64,000 bases of DNA from UBA8752 sp964223495 (GTDB lineage Bacteria; Bacteroidota; Bacteroidia; Flavobacteriales_D; Sanyastnellaceae): the NCBI GenBank assembly GCA_964223495.1, contig CAXQGL010000060.1, positions 62,001 through 126,000 of the forward strand. The letters are read 5' to 3'. Made by a program: the position numbers and the translations under genes. Shown here piece after piece: positions 18,004-26,852 of this stretch. Within the stretch, counting starts at the first letter, position 1. The number at the start of each line of letters is the position of its first letter. The notes under the pieces are model-generated. The model had not been told where the DNA came from. It made no database searches and saw only the letters and a list, made by a program, of their open reading frames with translations.

Positions 18004-19161
18004 CTATATCCCCCCAATCAGTCCGATTGCCGCATCGATCGAGCTGTACACATCCAAGTCGATTTCCCTCAATTTCTCCTTGGGACGGAAAAAGCCGGTG
18101 CGCACCACCACCAAATCGAGGTCGGGCACCGCAATGACGTATTGTCCATGCAAACCCTGCAAGCTTTTGAATGCATGTCCTTTGTGTGTGCCCATCCATA
18201 TTTGGTAACCGTAGTGCTGGATGTCGGTGCCATCCGGAAGTGGTCCCACCGGCGTGGTCATTCGCCGCACGAAGTCCCGATCGAGGACGGCGCGATCGCC
18301 GACTTTTCCGGAATCGAGCAACAGCTGACCGAAACGCGCGTATTCCGTGGCGCGGGTGTAGAAGCAACAGTAGTTGCGCTCGTGACCTTCATTGTCGATG
18401 GCCCACCTCGCCTCTTCAGTTGCACCGAGTGGACCCCAGATCCGGTCTGAGAACCACGCACCGAAGGGGACATCAATGACGGTCAGCAGGATTTCCTGGA
18501 GCAGCATCGTGTTGCCCCCCTGGTATTTCCAGGGATGTCCTGCAGTGCCCTCAACGGCATAATCCTTGAGCCGCTCGAGAATGTTCTCTCCGTAGGTTGA
18601 TTTGGCCATGAAGCCGATGGGGTTCTTGTAGTTCTCGCCATAGGGGATGTCGGACCTCATCTGAAGTACCTGTTCAATGGTGAGTTCAGCAGAAGCGCCT
18701 TGCGCAAATCGGGGGAGATATTCGGACACCTTGTCTCCAACGGAAAGCAGCCCCTCTTTTTCTGCAGCACCGATGGCCATGGCCGTCAGGGTCTTGGCGG
18801 CGGAAAACGCATTCGTCCGCATCGTATCCGCACCGGGAATCACGTCGGAAGTCCAGTCCAGCAGCAGGGAATCCCTGTGGATGACGGCAAACCCGACCGT
18901 ATTCCATGCCCGCGTGGAGTCCAGGGTTTCTTCGGGCAGTGAGACCAAGCCATATCTGCTGTGCAACGGCCATGGCCGGGGCTGCGTCGACGCGGGAATG
19001 CTTCGGCTTTCCTGGAACCGAAGATCATCGACCTGTGCATTCTTGTATCCACGGAAGTAGCATTGTCGCAACCCGCGCCAAACATGACCGTTGTCCGTGG
19101 CGATGCTCAGGAAATACAGGCCCAGGGAAAATCCGACGAGCAGGAGGAGGGTGCGTTTCAT
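18004..19161 (-). CDS. serine hydrolase, beta-lactamase/penicillin-binding-like family
   Basis: 385 residues with a single N-terminal hydrophobic segment (about 4-20), so secreted or membrane-anchored on the periplasmic side. The class C beta-lactamase/esterase fold is shown by the SxxK motif (Ser120-Ala-Ala-Lys123), by LTIEQVLQMRSDIPY, by the KYQGGNTMLLQ segment in the Tyr-x-Asn position, and by a late HGQY segment in the KTG/HxG position. Family members are esterases, D-amino peptidases or nylon-oligomer-type hydrolases; the substrate cannot be assigned. It follows lipB with a gap of 6 bases, in the operon that starts with the phosphosugar isomerase. Confidence 0.85.
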   Translation of the reverse strand: MKRTLLLLVGFSLGLYFLSIATDNGHVWRGLRQCYFRGYKNAQVDDLRFQESRSIPASTQPRPWPLHSRYGLVSLPEETLDSTRAWNTVGFAVIHRDSLLLDWTSDVIPGADTMRTNAFSAAKTLTAMAIGAAEKEGLLSVGDKVSEYLPRFAQGASAELTIEQVLQMRSDIPYGENYKNPIGFMAKSTYGENILERLKDYAVEGTAGHPWKYQGGNTMLLQEILLTVIDVPFGAWFSDRIWGPLGATEEARWAIDNEGHERNYCCFYTRATEYARFGQLLLDSGKVGDRAVLDRDFVRRMTTPVGPLPDGTDIQHYGYQIWMGTHKGHAFKSLQGLHGQYVIAVPDLDLVVVRTGFFRPKEKLREIDLDVYSSIDAAIGLIGGI

Positions 19162-19167
19162 GGGGTG

Positions 19168-19908
19168 TCAAGTCGCTGCTTGGGCTCCAAGTACGTTCAT
19201 AAGGTGTGATTGAAGCGCCTGCATGACGGACTCCCGGTCCATGGGCCGGTCGGTTTCCGAAGAAAGGTTGGTCACACCCCTGTCCTGAATTCCGCAAGGC
19301 ACGATGAGGTTGAAGAAGTCGAGGTCGGAATCGAGGTTGAACGCCAATCCATGCATGGTCACCCATCGGCTGCACTTGACGCCGATGGCACAAATCTTTC
19401 GTGCCGCAACGCCGGCATCGGGGTCCACCCACACCCCGGTCAATCCATCTATCCGCCCCGCTTCGACTCCCCAGTCAGCACATGTGCGGATCACCGCCTC
19501 TTCCAGCTGCCGGAGGTACCAACCGATGTCCGTGCGGAATTGGTCGAGGTCGAGGATGGGATAGGCCACGAGCTGTCCCGGTCCGTGATAGGTGATGTCA
19601 CCACCGCGGTTGATCGCATGATATTCCACACCGAGTTCCCGCAACCTCTCATTCGATGCCACAACATTGTCTGCATCACCGCTCTTTCCCAGGGTCAGGA
19701 CGTGGGGATGCTCCACGAAGAGCAGGTGGTGTTCAGGCCACGGAAATTCAGGGTCATCATGGCCCTCCACTCTGCCGGTCTCCGGCAAGCCCGCCCTCCT
19801 TCGGGCGATTTTCCGGTCCACTGCCGCTTTGAGCAAGGCCTCCTGGTGGTCCCAAGTGGACTTGTAGGGGGCCCGCCCCAGATCACGGACGTGGACCCGT
19901 GGCGTCAT
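19168..19908 (-). CDS. lipB: lipoyl(octanoyl) transferase LipB
   Basis: 246 residues from the ATG at 19908, which overlaps the stop of the isomerase gene as ATGA; an upstream extension would only read through that gene. Family blocks: HPHVLTLGKSGD, RGGDITYHGPGQLVAYPI, the catalytic Lys in ARKICAIGVKCSRWVTMHG, and the acyl-accepting Cys in FFNLIVPCGI. LipB moves octanoyl from acyl carrier protein to the E2 and GcvH lipoyl domains, the first step of protein lipoylation. lipA is not in the window. A conserved insertion with a Glu/Pro-rich loop sits after the N-terminal helix, before the LLFVEHPHV strand. Confidence 0.95.
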   Translation of the reverse strand: MTPRVHVRDLGRAPYKSTWDHQEALLKAAVDRKIARRRAGLPETGRVEGHDDPEFPWPEHHLLFVEHPHVLTLGKSGDADNVVASNERLRELGVEYHAINRGGDITYHGPGQLVAYPILDLDQFRTDIGWYLRQLEEAVIRTCADWGVEAGRIDGLTGVWVDPDAGVAARKICAIGVKCSRWVTMHGLAFNLDSDLDFFNLIVPCGIQDRGVTNLSSETDRPMDRESVMQALQSHLMNVLGAQAAT

Positions 19909-20900
19909 CCCAGCTGGGCCAGCGCGTTCTTGAGGTAATCGATGTGCCGGATGTCCACGGGATCGGTCCCGCTCTCCTCGGCCATCAACAAGGAAAGCCA
20001 GTCTCCGAGGTGCACGAGGTACATCCAGCGCTGCAGCCGGGTTTTTCCCAAGGCGGTGGTTTCCTCCACGGATGCGCCCGTCTTGGCGAAGATTTCCTTG
20101 CACAACCTCATGCGCTCTGCCGTTCGGGGATGGTCCTCATCGGTGTGGAGGAACAGGGTCGCCACCGAGGCATCACCGCTTTCCCATCCGACGAGCTCGT
20201 TGTGGTTCATCTCAGGAAATACGTGGTGATTGCACAGGCGTTTGGCATTCTCGTTGAGTTGTTGCCTCCAGCGGATGAGGATGGGCTCGATGGCCGCATC
20301 ACCGTAAAGCATGGGCTGGCGGGAGGCCAGCAGGTCCACCCACGACGCGGCTTGGGCTTGAATCCGCCCGGATTCGCTTTCGAGCAGGTCGGCACTGGAT
20401 CTGATGTCTGACATGGCGTCCTCGGTGCCACCTTCAAGGTGCCCGAGGGCTTCGAAGTGGCGCAACAATCCGGTGACGGCCCATCCGAATTGCGAGCGCG
20501 GAGGGTGTCCCCCCGGTACGGTCAGGACGGGCCAACCATTGGCCTGCGCGAGGCTCCCCAGTGTTCCTCCCGAGGTCAAAGCCCGCACCAGGGCGCCCTG
20601 CGCTGTGGCCGCTTCGAGCGCCGCCAGTGTTTCCTCGGTGTTGCCACTGTAGCTGCATGCGATGACCATGGTGTCGGGACCCACCCATTGAGGGATGCGG
20701 TAGTCGTGCGAGGAAAGGACGGGCACCGATGCGGCATCCGCCAACAAGCCCGACATGAAGCGGCCTCCGATGCCCGACCCCCACATGCCCAGCACGAGGA
20801 TTTGGCTGTGTGGCGGGACGGCATCAGGCAAGGCTTGACCCGACAGGGAGTCCGCCGCTTGCCGGAGCTGTTCAGGGAATTCGGCAATCAGTGTGCGCAT
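19905..20900 (-). CDS. SIS-domain phosphoglucose/phosphomannose isomerase-like protein
   Basis: 331 residues from the ATG at 20900. An ATG at 20915 lies one base after a TAAATTCG promoter-like box (20917-20924), so transcription would start inside it; the shorter start MRTLIAEFPEQL also matches the family better. Two SIS domains: the first has LGMWGSGIGG and ACSYSGNTEETL, the sugar-phosphate Ser/Thr loops; the second has the WRQQLNENAK and PEMNHNELVGW motifs typical of the bifunctional archaeal-type PGI/PMI family. In most members the first loop is GMGGSGIGG; here the second Gly is Trp. It interconverts glucose-6-P, mannose-6-P and fructose-6-P (known for the family). It leads the lipB operon. 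Confidence 0.82.
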   Translation of the reverse strand: MRTLIAEFPEQLRQAADSLSGQALPDAVPPHSQILVLGMWGSGIGGRFMSGLLADAASVPVLSSHDYRIPQWVGPDTMVIACSYSGNTEETLAALEAATAQGALVRALTSGGTLGSLAQANGWPVLTVPGGHPPRSQFGWAVTGLLRHFEALGHLEGGTEDAMSDIRSSADLLESESGRIQAQAASWVDLLASRQPMLYGDAAIEPILIRWRQQLNENAKRLCNHHVFPEMNHNELVGWESGDASVATLFLHTDEDHPRTAERMRLCKEIFAKTGASVEETTALGKTRLQRWMYLVHLGDWLSLLMAEESGTDPVDIRHIDYLKNALAQLG

Positions 20901-20916
20901 GATGCGGGGTTTCATG

Positions 20917-20924
20917 CGAATTTA
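20917..20924 (-). promoter_or_regulatory. -7 promoter box for the SIS isomerase-lipB operon
   Basis: TAAATTCG on the minus strand, one base before an ATG at 20915 and 16 bases before the ATG at 20900. If functional, it makes 20900 the usable start. Confidence 0.45.
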
Positions 20925-20951
20925 CTGACTGCCCAACGGGCGTCAAGGAAC

Positions 20952-20959
20952 TAATTTCG
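20952..20959 (+). promoter_or_regulatory. -7 promoter box for lysS
   Basis: TAATTTCG, 17 bases before the lysS ATG, in a 61-base divergent region that it shares with the isomerase promoter box on the other strand. Confidence 0.45.
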
Positions 20960-20976
20960 CCAAGAATCAAGCCGCC

Positions 20977-22683
20977 ATGATCCGATCCGAACAGGAACGC
21001 GTGAGGTTGGAAAGCCTCAGTCAGCTCCGCAAACTGGGCATAGACCCTTATCCCGCGCATGCCTATCCGGTGGACGCGCACGCCGCCCCCCTGTCCGATG
21101 GGTTCGAGGAAGGCGTAGAGGTGTGCATGGCGGGCCGTATCCTCTCCCGCCGCATCATGGGCAAGGCATCCTTTGCCGAACTGCAGGACTCCACGGGCCG
21201 GATCCAGATTTACCTCAACCGCGACGAGCTCTGCCCCGGAGAGGACAAGGCGCTCTACAACACCGTCTTCAAGAAGCTGCTCGACCGCGGAGACATTGTC
21301 GGTGTCAAAGGCACGACGTTCACCACCCAGACCGGAGAGCCGAGTGTGCTCGTCAGGGAGCTTACGGTGCTCAGCAAGTCGATTCGTCCGCTGCCTTCGG
21401 TGAAGACGGATGACGAGGGTGTTGTCCACGATGCCTTCACCGACCCCGAGTTGCGCTACCGGATGCGCTATGTCGACCTCCTGGTGAATCCAGAGGTCAA
21501 GAAGACGTTCGAGGCCCGCAGCAAGGTCATCCAGGCGATGCGGGACGCATTCACGGAACAGGGTTGGCTCGAAGTGGACACCCCCGTGCTGCAGTCCATA
21601 CCGGGTGGTGCGGCAGCGCGCCCTTTCATCACCCACCACAACGCGCTGGACATTCCATTGTACCTGCGGATTGCGAACGAACTGTACCTGAAGCGCCTCA
21701 TCGTTGGGGGATTTGACGGGGTCTTCGAGTTCTCCCGGAATTTCCGGAACGAGGGCATGGACCGGACGCACAATCCGGAGTTCACCATCCTCGAGTTGTA
21801 TGTGGCCTATCAGGACTACCATTGGATGATGGAGACCATCGAACAATTGCTTGCGAGGGCTTGTGCGGCGGTCCACGGTGAGACCAAGGCCACCCTCGCC
21901 GGAAAGGACATCGACTTCACGCCGCCCTACCGCCGGGTGACCATGCGGGACGCAATCCTCGAGCACACCGGGGTCGACATTGACGGTATGGACGAGGCCG
22001 CATTGCGCTAAGCATGCGCCCACCTCGATATTGAGGTGGAGGACAGCATGGGCAAGGGCAAGCTCATCGATGAGATTTTCGGGGAGTGTTGCGAGGCCCA
22101 TTACGTGCAACCGACCTTCATCACCGACTATCCGGTGGAGATGTCCCCGCTCACCAAGGTGCACCGGGACAAGCCCGGATACACGGAACGGTTCGAGCTG
22201 TTCATCAATGGCACGGAGGTCGCCAATGCCTATTCGGAGTTGAACGACCCCATCGACCAGCGCGAGCGTTTCGAGGACCAGGTGAAGCTCGCTGAGCGTG
22301 GGGATGATGAGGCGATGTTCATCGACCAGGATTTCCTCCGCGCCTTGGAATTCGGCATGCCGCCCACGAGCGGTGTGGGCATAGGGGTGGACAGGCTCGT
22401 GATGATGTTGACCGACCAGACGTCCATACAGGAGGTGCTCTTCTTTCCGCAGATGCGCCCGGAGGTGTTCCGGACAGGCCCGGATCTCGGCGCATTGGAA
22501 GCCCTTGGAATTCCATCGGAATGGGCACCGCATGTGGCTGCTGCGGGCTTTGATACCCCTGAATCCGTGAAGGAAGCCAAGCCTGCGGCCCTGCGGGAGA
22601 AGCTCAATGGCTTCAGGAAGAAGAACAAGCTCGACCTGCCTGCACTGCAGTTGGAAGAGGTCGAGCATTGGACGGGGGTATGA
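20977..22683 (+). pseudogene. lysS: lysyl-tRNA synthetase gene interrupted by an in-frame TAA
   Basis: The frame encodes a class II LysRS in two parts separated by a single TAA at 22009-22011, with no shift. The first 344 residues hold the OB-fold anticodon domain, motif 1 and motif 2 (FRNEGMDRTHNPEF). After the stop the same frame reads ACAHLDIEVEDSMGKGKLIDEIF, which continues the family alignment, and the rest carries motif 3 (GVGIGVDRLVMML). The C-terminus extends past FFPQMRPE with about 75 residues that look helical. With the stop read as an amino acid the protein would be 568 residues, normal for Bacteroidota. The truncated product lacks motif 3 and cannot be active. Causes: base error, real lesion with another LysRS elsewhere, or readthrough. 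A split protein restarting at 22036 is less likely. Confidence 0.85.
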
Positions 22684-23528
22684 TGCTGCAGCCCATGCGA
22701 TTCTCCGCCTGGACCCTTGCGGTCCTTTCGATCATCGGAATGTGGGGTTGTACCGGCACCCCCCAAGGGGCATCGGATGCGCCCTCCTCCCGCTCCGAGG
22801 ACAGCACCACCATCGTATTGTCGAAGTATTACAGCAGCCGGAATTACCGGAATTGGCTGGGCCGCCTCTCGGAAGACCAGGACATGGCGCCGTTGCGGTT
22901 CGTGCAGGCCTATGGAGCAGATTCCGCCCTGCTTCAAGCTGAACTGATGAGGGCCAGCGCAGTCGTATTGACGGGGGGAGAGGACATTCATCCGGCGCGT
23001 TACGGTCAGGCTGCGGACACCGTGCGGTGCGGTCGAATTGACCTTGAGCGCGATCGCGTTGAACACCTCCTGCTCGACCATGTCATGGAGCAGGGCCTGC
23101 CTTGCCTGGGCGTGTGCCGTGGCCTTCAAGTGATGAATGTGCATGGGGATGGCAGCCTGCATCCACATTTGCCCGATGCCGGATACCATGGTCATCGCGG
23201 CGGTGTACCGGGCAACACGCGCGATACGGTGCACACGGTGTCCATCATCAGCGCATGGGCCCAGGGTGGCATGCGATTTCCGGAGGGGGTCGCAGGCAAC
23301 ATGATCAGCCATCATCACCAGGGCATCGACCGATTGGCATCGGGCTACATGGCGTGGGCCATGGATCCGGGTGGCCTCATTGAGGGCATCCGATACAGGG
23401 ATACCGTTTCGGCGCCTTTCGTGGTAGGTGTGCAGTGGCATCCCGAGCGTTCTGAGCCCGGACAGGTCTTGTCGGACGGACTTGGCTTTGCATTGCTCGA
23501 CGCGGTGCAAGCGAATTCCAGGAACTGA
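22680..23528 (+). CDS. peptidase C26 / gamma-glutamyl-GABA hydrolase-like lipoprotein
   Basis: 282 residues, ATG at 22680 overlapping the lysS stop as ATGA. A hydrophobic N-terminus ends in GMWGCTG, a plausible but not ideal lipobox, suggesting export and lipid anchoring. The class I glutamine-amidotransferase fold is clear: VVLTGGEDIHPARY, the nucleophile elbow CLGVCRGLQVMNV, ISHHHQGID and VGVQWHPE (the catalytic His and Glu). Family members hydrolyse gamma-glutamyl amides such as gamma-glutamyl-GABA in putrescine breakdown, but those are cytoplasmic; an exported version may act on peptidoglycan or scavenged gamma-glutamyl peptides (inference). It converges with the M23 peptidase gene. Confidence 0.85.
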   Translation: MMLQPMRFSAWTLAVLSIIGMWGCTGTPQGASDAPSSRSEDSTTIVLSKYYSSRNYRNWLGRLSEDQDMAPLRFVQAYGADSALLQAELMRASAVVLTGGEDIHPARYGQAADTVRCGRIDLERDRVEHLLLDHVMEQGLPCLGVCRGLQVMNVHGDGSLHPHLPDAGYHGHRGGVPGNTRDTVHTVSIISAWAQGGMRFPEGVAGNMISHHHQGIDRLASGYMAWAMDPGGLIEGIRYRDTVSAPFVVGVQWHPERSEPGQVLSDGLGFALLDAVQANSRN

Positions 23529-23573
23529 GCGAGCCGCCCGTCCCTTCATGGGAATCTGAAGCTTTCGGAGGAC

Positions 23574-24875
23574 TTATTGTCCGATGGCAGCGAGGGTGGG
23601 AGCGGTTTGGCCTTCCATGGCCGCCATTTCATTCAGGAGGACCTTGCTTGCAGCCTTGAAGGCCAACTCCGATTCCGGACGGATGGGTGTGGAAGGGGGG
23701 AAATCCTCCTTCAGGTGGTCAATCTGCTGACCGTGCTTCCAGAAGCGGAAGCAGACGTGGGGGCCCGTAGCAAGTCCGGTGCTGCCCACGTAGCCGATGA
23801 CATCCCCCTGTCGGACCGCCTGGCCCTCCTTGACGTTGCGACGGCTCATGTGCAGATACTGTGTGGTGTAGGTGTCGTTGTGGCGGATCTTCACATACTT
23901 GCCGTTGCCCTTGGTGTAGCTCGCATGGGTGACGATTCCATCTCCGACAGCGACGATTTCGGTTCCGTGGGGAGCGGCGTAGTCGGTTCCGAGGTGGGCC
24001 TTGACCTTCTTCAGGACGGGGTGGAACCGGCGCTTGTTGAATCGGCTGGAGATGCGGCTGAATTCAACCGGGGCTTTCAGGAAGGCCTTGCGCAAACTAG
24101 CCCCGGTCTCGTCGAAGTAATCGAGCCCATCGCCCTGATCGAATGCGAACGCAGGGAAGTTCCGCCCCCGGTGCACGAACTCCGAGGCCACGACCCTGGG
24201 CAATCCCACAGGTTCATCGCCGACCCAATCACGCTCGTACATGATGCGGAAGTGGTCTCCGGGCTGGATGCGGCTGAAGTCGATGGTCCACGCGTAGACG
24301 TTGGACATGGAATAGGCGAGCGTCGTGGTATGACCGGCATCCTCGAGCGTCTGATACAGGCTGCCATTGACCTCTCCCTCCACGTAGCTTCGACGGGTGC
24401 TGGTCGGATAGCGTCCGCGGCGGGCCACACGTTGCGCGGTCAGTTCGAACACCACGTATTCGCGCTGGTCAATGCCGTAGACGAAATACCGGGCGAGGGA
24501 ATCCTGCGGACGGGAGAACAACCACCAAGGTCTGCCCTCCCTCATGCGGCGGACGTCATAGACTTCACGCTCCTCCGTGGCAATGTGATGCAGGGTTCCT
24601 GAGCTGACGCCTTCCGGGGAAAGCAGATGGGACAGGCTCTGACCCGATCGGACGACGCCCTTCTTTAGCACCCAGTCCGTACTGTCTGATTCGATGTCGA
24701 AGCGTGCGGCAAGGCGTTGCTCTTCGGATACCGCCTCCATGCCCGTGATGAATTCACCGAGGGCGAGCAGAGGAGCCTTGGATTGTTCCCCTTCCTGTTC
24801 CGTACAGCCGGACAGGAAAACCCAGCCGAACAGGAGGAAGACGCTCCAGCCATGGTATGGAATGATATTCCGCAT
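23574..24875 (-). CDS. M23 peptidoglycan endopeptidase lipoprotein
   Basis: 433 residues; the ATG at 24875 is preferred over the GTG one codon upstream. The N-terminal signal ends in LSGCTE, a good lipobox. Residues about 60-130 resemble an OapA/LysM-like region (SLSHLLSPEGVSSGTLHHIA). The C-terminal M23 domain has the metal motif HLGTDYAAPHGTEIVAV (HxxxD), GKYVKIRHNDTYTTQYLHM and GLATGPHVCFRFW. In the last motif the usual HxH reads HVC, so Cys would take the second position; from memory this variant is common in Bacteroidota. It cuts peptidoglycan cross-links in the periplasm. It is the last gene of a long minus-strand run, 96 bases after the TDO-family gene. Confidence 0.9.
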   Translation of the reverse strand: MRNIIPYHGWSVFLLFGWVFLSGCTEQEGEQSKAPLLALGEFITGMEAVSEEQRLAARFDIESDSTDWVLKKGVVRSGQSLSHLLSPEGVSSGTLHHIATEEREVYDVRRMREGRPWWLFSRPQDSLARYFVYGIDQREYVVFELTAQRVARRGRYPTSTRRSYVEGEVNGSLYQTLEDAGHTTTLAYSMSNVYAWTIDFSRIQPGDHFRIMYERDWVGDEPVGLPRVVASEFVHRGRNFPAFAFDQGDGLDYFDETGASLRKAFLKAPVEFSRISSRFNKRRFHPVLKKVKAHLGTDYAAPHGTEIVAVGDGIVTHASYTKGNGKYVKIRHNDTYTTQYLHMSRRNVKEGQAVRQGDVIGYVGSTGLATGPHVCFRFWKHGQQIDHLKEDFPPSTPIRPESELAFKAASKVLLNEMAAMEGQTAPTLAAIGQ

Positions 24876-24971
24876 CACCGTTTGGAACCCACAAACATGG
24901 GCCTTCAGGCTCCTTGAACGGAGGTGGTCCCAAAAAGTTTTGCTGTCGTGCGATTTTAACGCACCAACGGA

Positions 24972-25943
24972 TCAATTGTGCCCGATGTGCCGCAGGACCC
25001 AGCGCTTGCCCCAATCCTCCAATTCATCCGCTGACCACAGTTCAGGGAAGAAGATCACCTTCTGGAATTTGGGAGGGAGGTATTGCTGCCAATTCGTCCC
25101 CCCAGTCGCTGCGAGGTCGACCAGGTCCTTCTGAAGGTGCTTCACGGCGCTGCGGTAGTGGGAGAGGGGCCAGTGGACATTCACGAGTTCATCGAGCGTG
25201 CGGAGAGCCTCCTTCAACGCATCGTTGCGCTCGGACCCGGGAAGTTGTTGCCAGAGTCGGCGCACATTGGAGTGATAGCGCTCCTCGGCAAAAGCAACAA
25301 TGGTCTGCCGGTATTTGAATTCGAATTGCTTGAGTGTCAGGGTAGGTTCGCCCGAGGCCAATTCGGTGGCTCCCCGCCGCCAATAGAGTTCATCAAACAT
25401 GGACTCAACCTCATCGAATCCGTGGTCGGCACGGTTGTCGCGGAGCGCTTGGTGGACCAGCCGGTCCATGCTCGTGCAGGCCAATTCCACCATCCGGTAC
25501 TGCACGCTCTGGAATCCGCTGGATGGCAGCAGCGACATCCTGAACTTCAGGAACTGTTCCCTGTCCAACCCCTCGACCATGACATCGAAACTGTCCACGA
25601 GGATATTGAAATAGCGGTTGACCCTCCCGATGCGCATCAGCATCTCATCTGCAGTGACGTTCTCGCCGAGATGCAGTTGGGAAAGCTCGTGCAGCGAGAG
25701 CTTGAAATACAGTTCCGTAATCTGATGGTATCCGATGAAAATCTCCTCGTCGGGAAACGGGGTCACCGGACGCTGCAGGCTGAGCAGCGTATCGAGGCGG
25801 ATATAGTCCCAATAGGTGGGAAAATCAGCATGGAGCAGGCCATCGAGATAGGACACGAGGTCCTGGCCCATTGCGGCATACTTGTCCCTCAATTGCTCGA
25901 GCCGGTCCAATACGGCCGGATCGAAGGTGTTTTCCTCGGACAT
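24972..25943 (-). CDS. tryptophan 2,3-dioxygenase family heme protein
   Basis: 323 residues from the ATG at 25943. The TDO core is visible: FIGYHQITELYFKLSLHEL (distal His region), LPSSGFQSVQYRMVELA (substrate-binding Arg region) and, near the end, VHWPLSHYRSAVKHLQ followed by ATGGTNW, which places the proximal heme His and the flexible GTGG-like loop. TDO opens the indole ring of L-tryptophan to N-formylkynurenine. In this subfamily the active-site loop differs from classical TDO, so the true substrate is less certain. RidA lies two genes upstream; kynureninase and formamidase are not in the window. Confidence 0.82.
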   Translation of the reverse strand: MSEENTFDPAVLDRLEQLRDKYAAMGQDLVSYLDGLLHADFPTYWDYIRLDTLLSLQRPVTPFPDEEIFIGYHQITELYFKLSLHELSQLHLGENVTADEMLMRIGRVNRYFNILVDSFDVMVEGLDREQFLKFRMSLLPSSGFQSVQYRMVELACTSMDRLVHQALRDNRADHGFDEVESMFDELYWRRGATELASGEPTLTLKQFEFKYRQTIVAFAEERYHSNVRRLWQQLPGSERNDALKEALRTLDELVNVHWPLSHYRSAVKHLQKDLVDLAATGGTNWQQYLPPKFQKVIFFPELWSADELEDWGKRWVLRHIGHN

Positions 25944-25948
25944 GAGGG

Positions 25949-25956
25949 GCAATTTA
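25949..25956 (-). promoter_or_regulatory. possible -7 box for the TDO-family gene, overlapping the DUF3108 stop
   Basis: TAAATTGC on the minus strand, 5 bases before the TDO-family ATG. Its first three bases are the TAA stop of the DUF3108 gene. Confidence 0.3.
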
Positions 25957-26814
25957 CTGCGAGGAACCCTCGGTCGATGCCCCTCCCGGTTCCACCAATT
26001 CCAAGCGGACCGACCCCACGACAAGGTCCGACTTGATGAGGACGGGAATGCGCTGCTCATCGGCGCTGACATAGACCGTCAGGTCATCCTCGTCCTCCCA
26101 GATGCGGCCGGACATCACCACCGGCTTGAAACTCCAGCAGTCAAAGGTGCCCGCCCGGACGTCAATCCTCTTCGAACCCGTTTTGCGCGCGCGCACCATG
26201 TGCACTTCACCATCGACGAAAGCAGGCATCTCGATGAGGGCGCCATCCGGCAATCGGTCCAAGGGCAGTTGCCGTGCGTAATGGAAGGCGGATACCAGAT
26301 CCTGGCAGAATGCCGGCAGGACTTGATGTTTGCTCTTTTTCCGTTCCTGTGTATGGGCTGTTCTGCGCTCCGGATCGAATCGGATGGTCCGTTCCAGCCG
26401 ATATCCACCTTCCCTCACGCTCCGTCTGAAATAATGGGGGAATCCCCCCGCGATGTCCACGTGGGATTCATAGTGGTCCCGCACCTTGAAGACCCAGTCG
26501 AATGCCCCGGTGCTGCGTCCGGTTCCCACGATGCGCCAAGTGGGCCGACCTCCGTATTCGGGGCCTTGCTCCGTGCGCAATCGGGCTTCTCCGGCCTGGA
26601 TGAAGCCATAGCGGACAGCATACCTCAAGTCCTCCTTCCCCGCAGCCGGCTGTGCGATGGAACGAAGATCCATGGCGGGGCGGGACATCGCCGAATCAGC
26701 AGAGATCTCCGGCGGCGTCCATGGAGCATCGAAAGGAGGGGCATCCTGTGTCAATGCCACCAGCATGGGCATGACTCCGAAGAGGATGGCAGAGAAAGCA
26801 CGGGTTGGTCGCAT
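25954..26814 (-). CDS. DUF3108 domain-containing exported protein
   Basis: 286 residues with an N-terminal signal sequence (hydrophobic 7-20). The body matches DUF3108: an early LRYAVRYGFIQAGEARLR strand pair, GRSTGAFDWVFKVRDHYES, an RFDPERRTAHT segment and IPVLIKSDLVVGSVRLELV near the end. The family is a periplasmic beta-barrel-like fold of unknown function, thought to relate to lipid or envelope transport. The spacing to the TDO-family gene is 10 bases and 38 bases separate it from the RidA gene, so it belongs to the same run. Confidence 0.85.
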   Translation of the reverse strand: MRPTRAFSAILFGVMPMLVALTQDAPPFDAPWTPPEISADSAMSRPAMDLRSIAQPAAGKEDLRYAVRYGFIQAGEARLRTEQGPEYGGRPTWRIVGTGRSTGAFDWVFKVRDHYESHVDIAGGFPHYFRRSVREGGYRLERTIRFDPERRTAHTQERKKSKHQVLPAFCQDLVSAFHYARQLPLDRLPDGALIEMPAFVDGEVHMVRARKTGSKRIDVRAGTFDCWSFKPVVMSGRIWEDEDDLTVYVSADEQRIPVLIKSDLVVGSVRLELVEPGGASTEGSSQ

Positions 26815-26852
26815 CTCGGACCTGGAGCAAATTCAGTGCCGAAAATGCAGAG

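Noticed and set aside
22009..22011. TAA read as a sense codon throughout the genome
   Set aside because: Other genes in the window end cleanly with TAA (39195-39197, 48116-48118, 58085-58087), so a global code change is not supported.
20872..22668. Nearly 600-codon open frame antisense to lysS
   Set aside because: Long antisense frames are common at this base composition; lysS has all class II motifs on the plus strand, and the antisense frame starts in the next gene.
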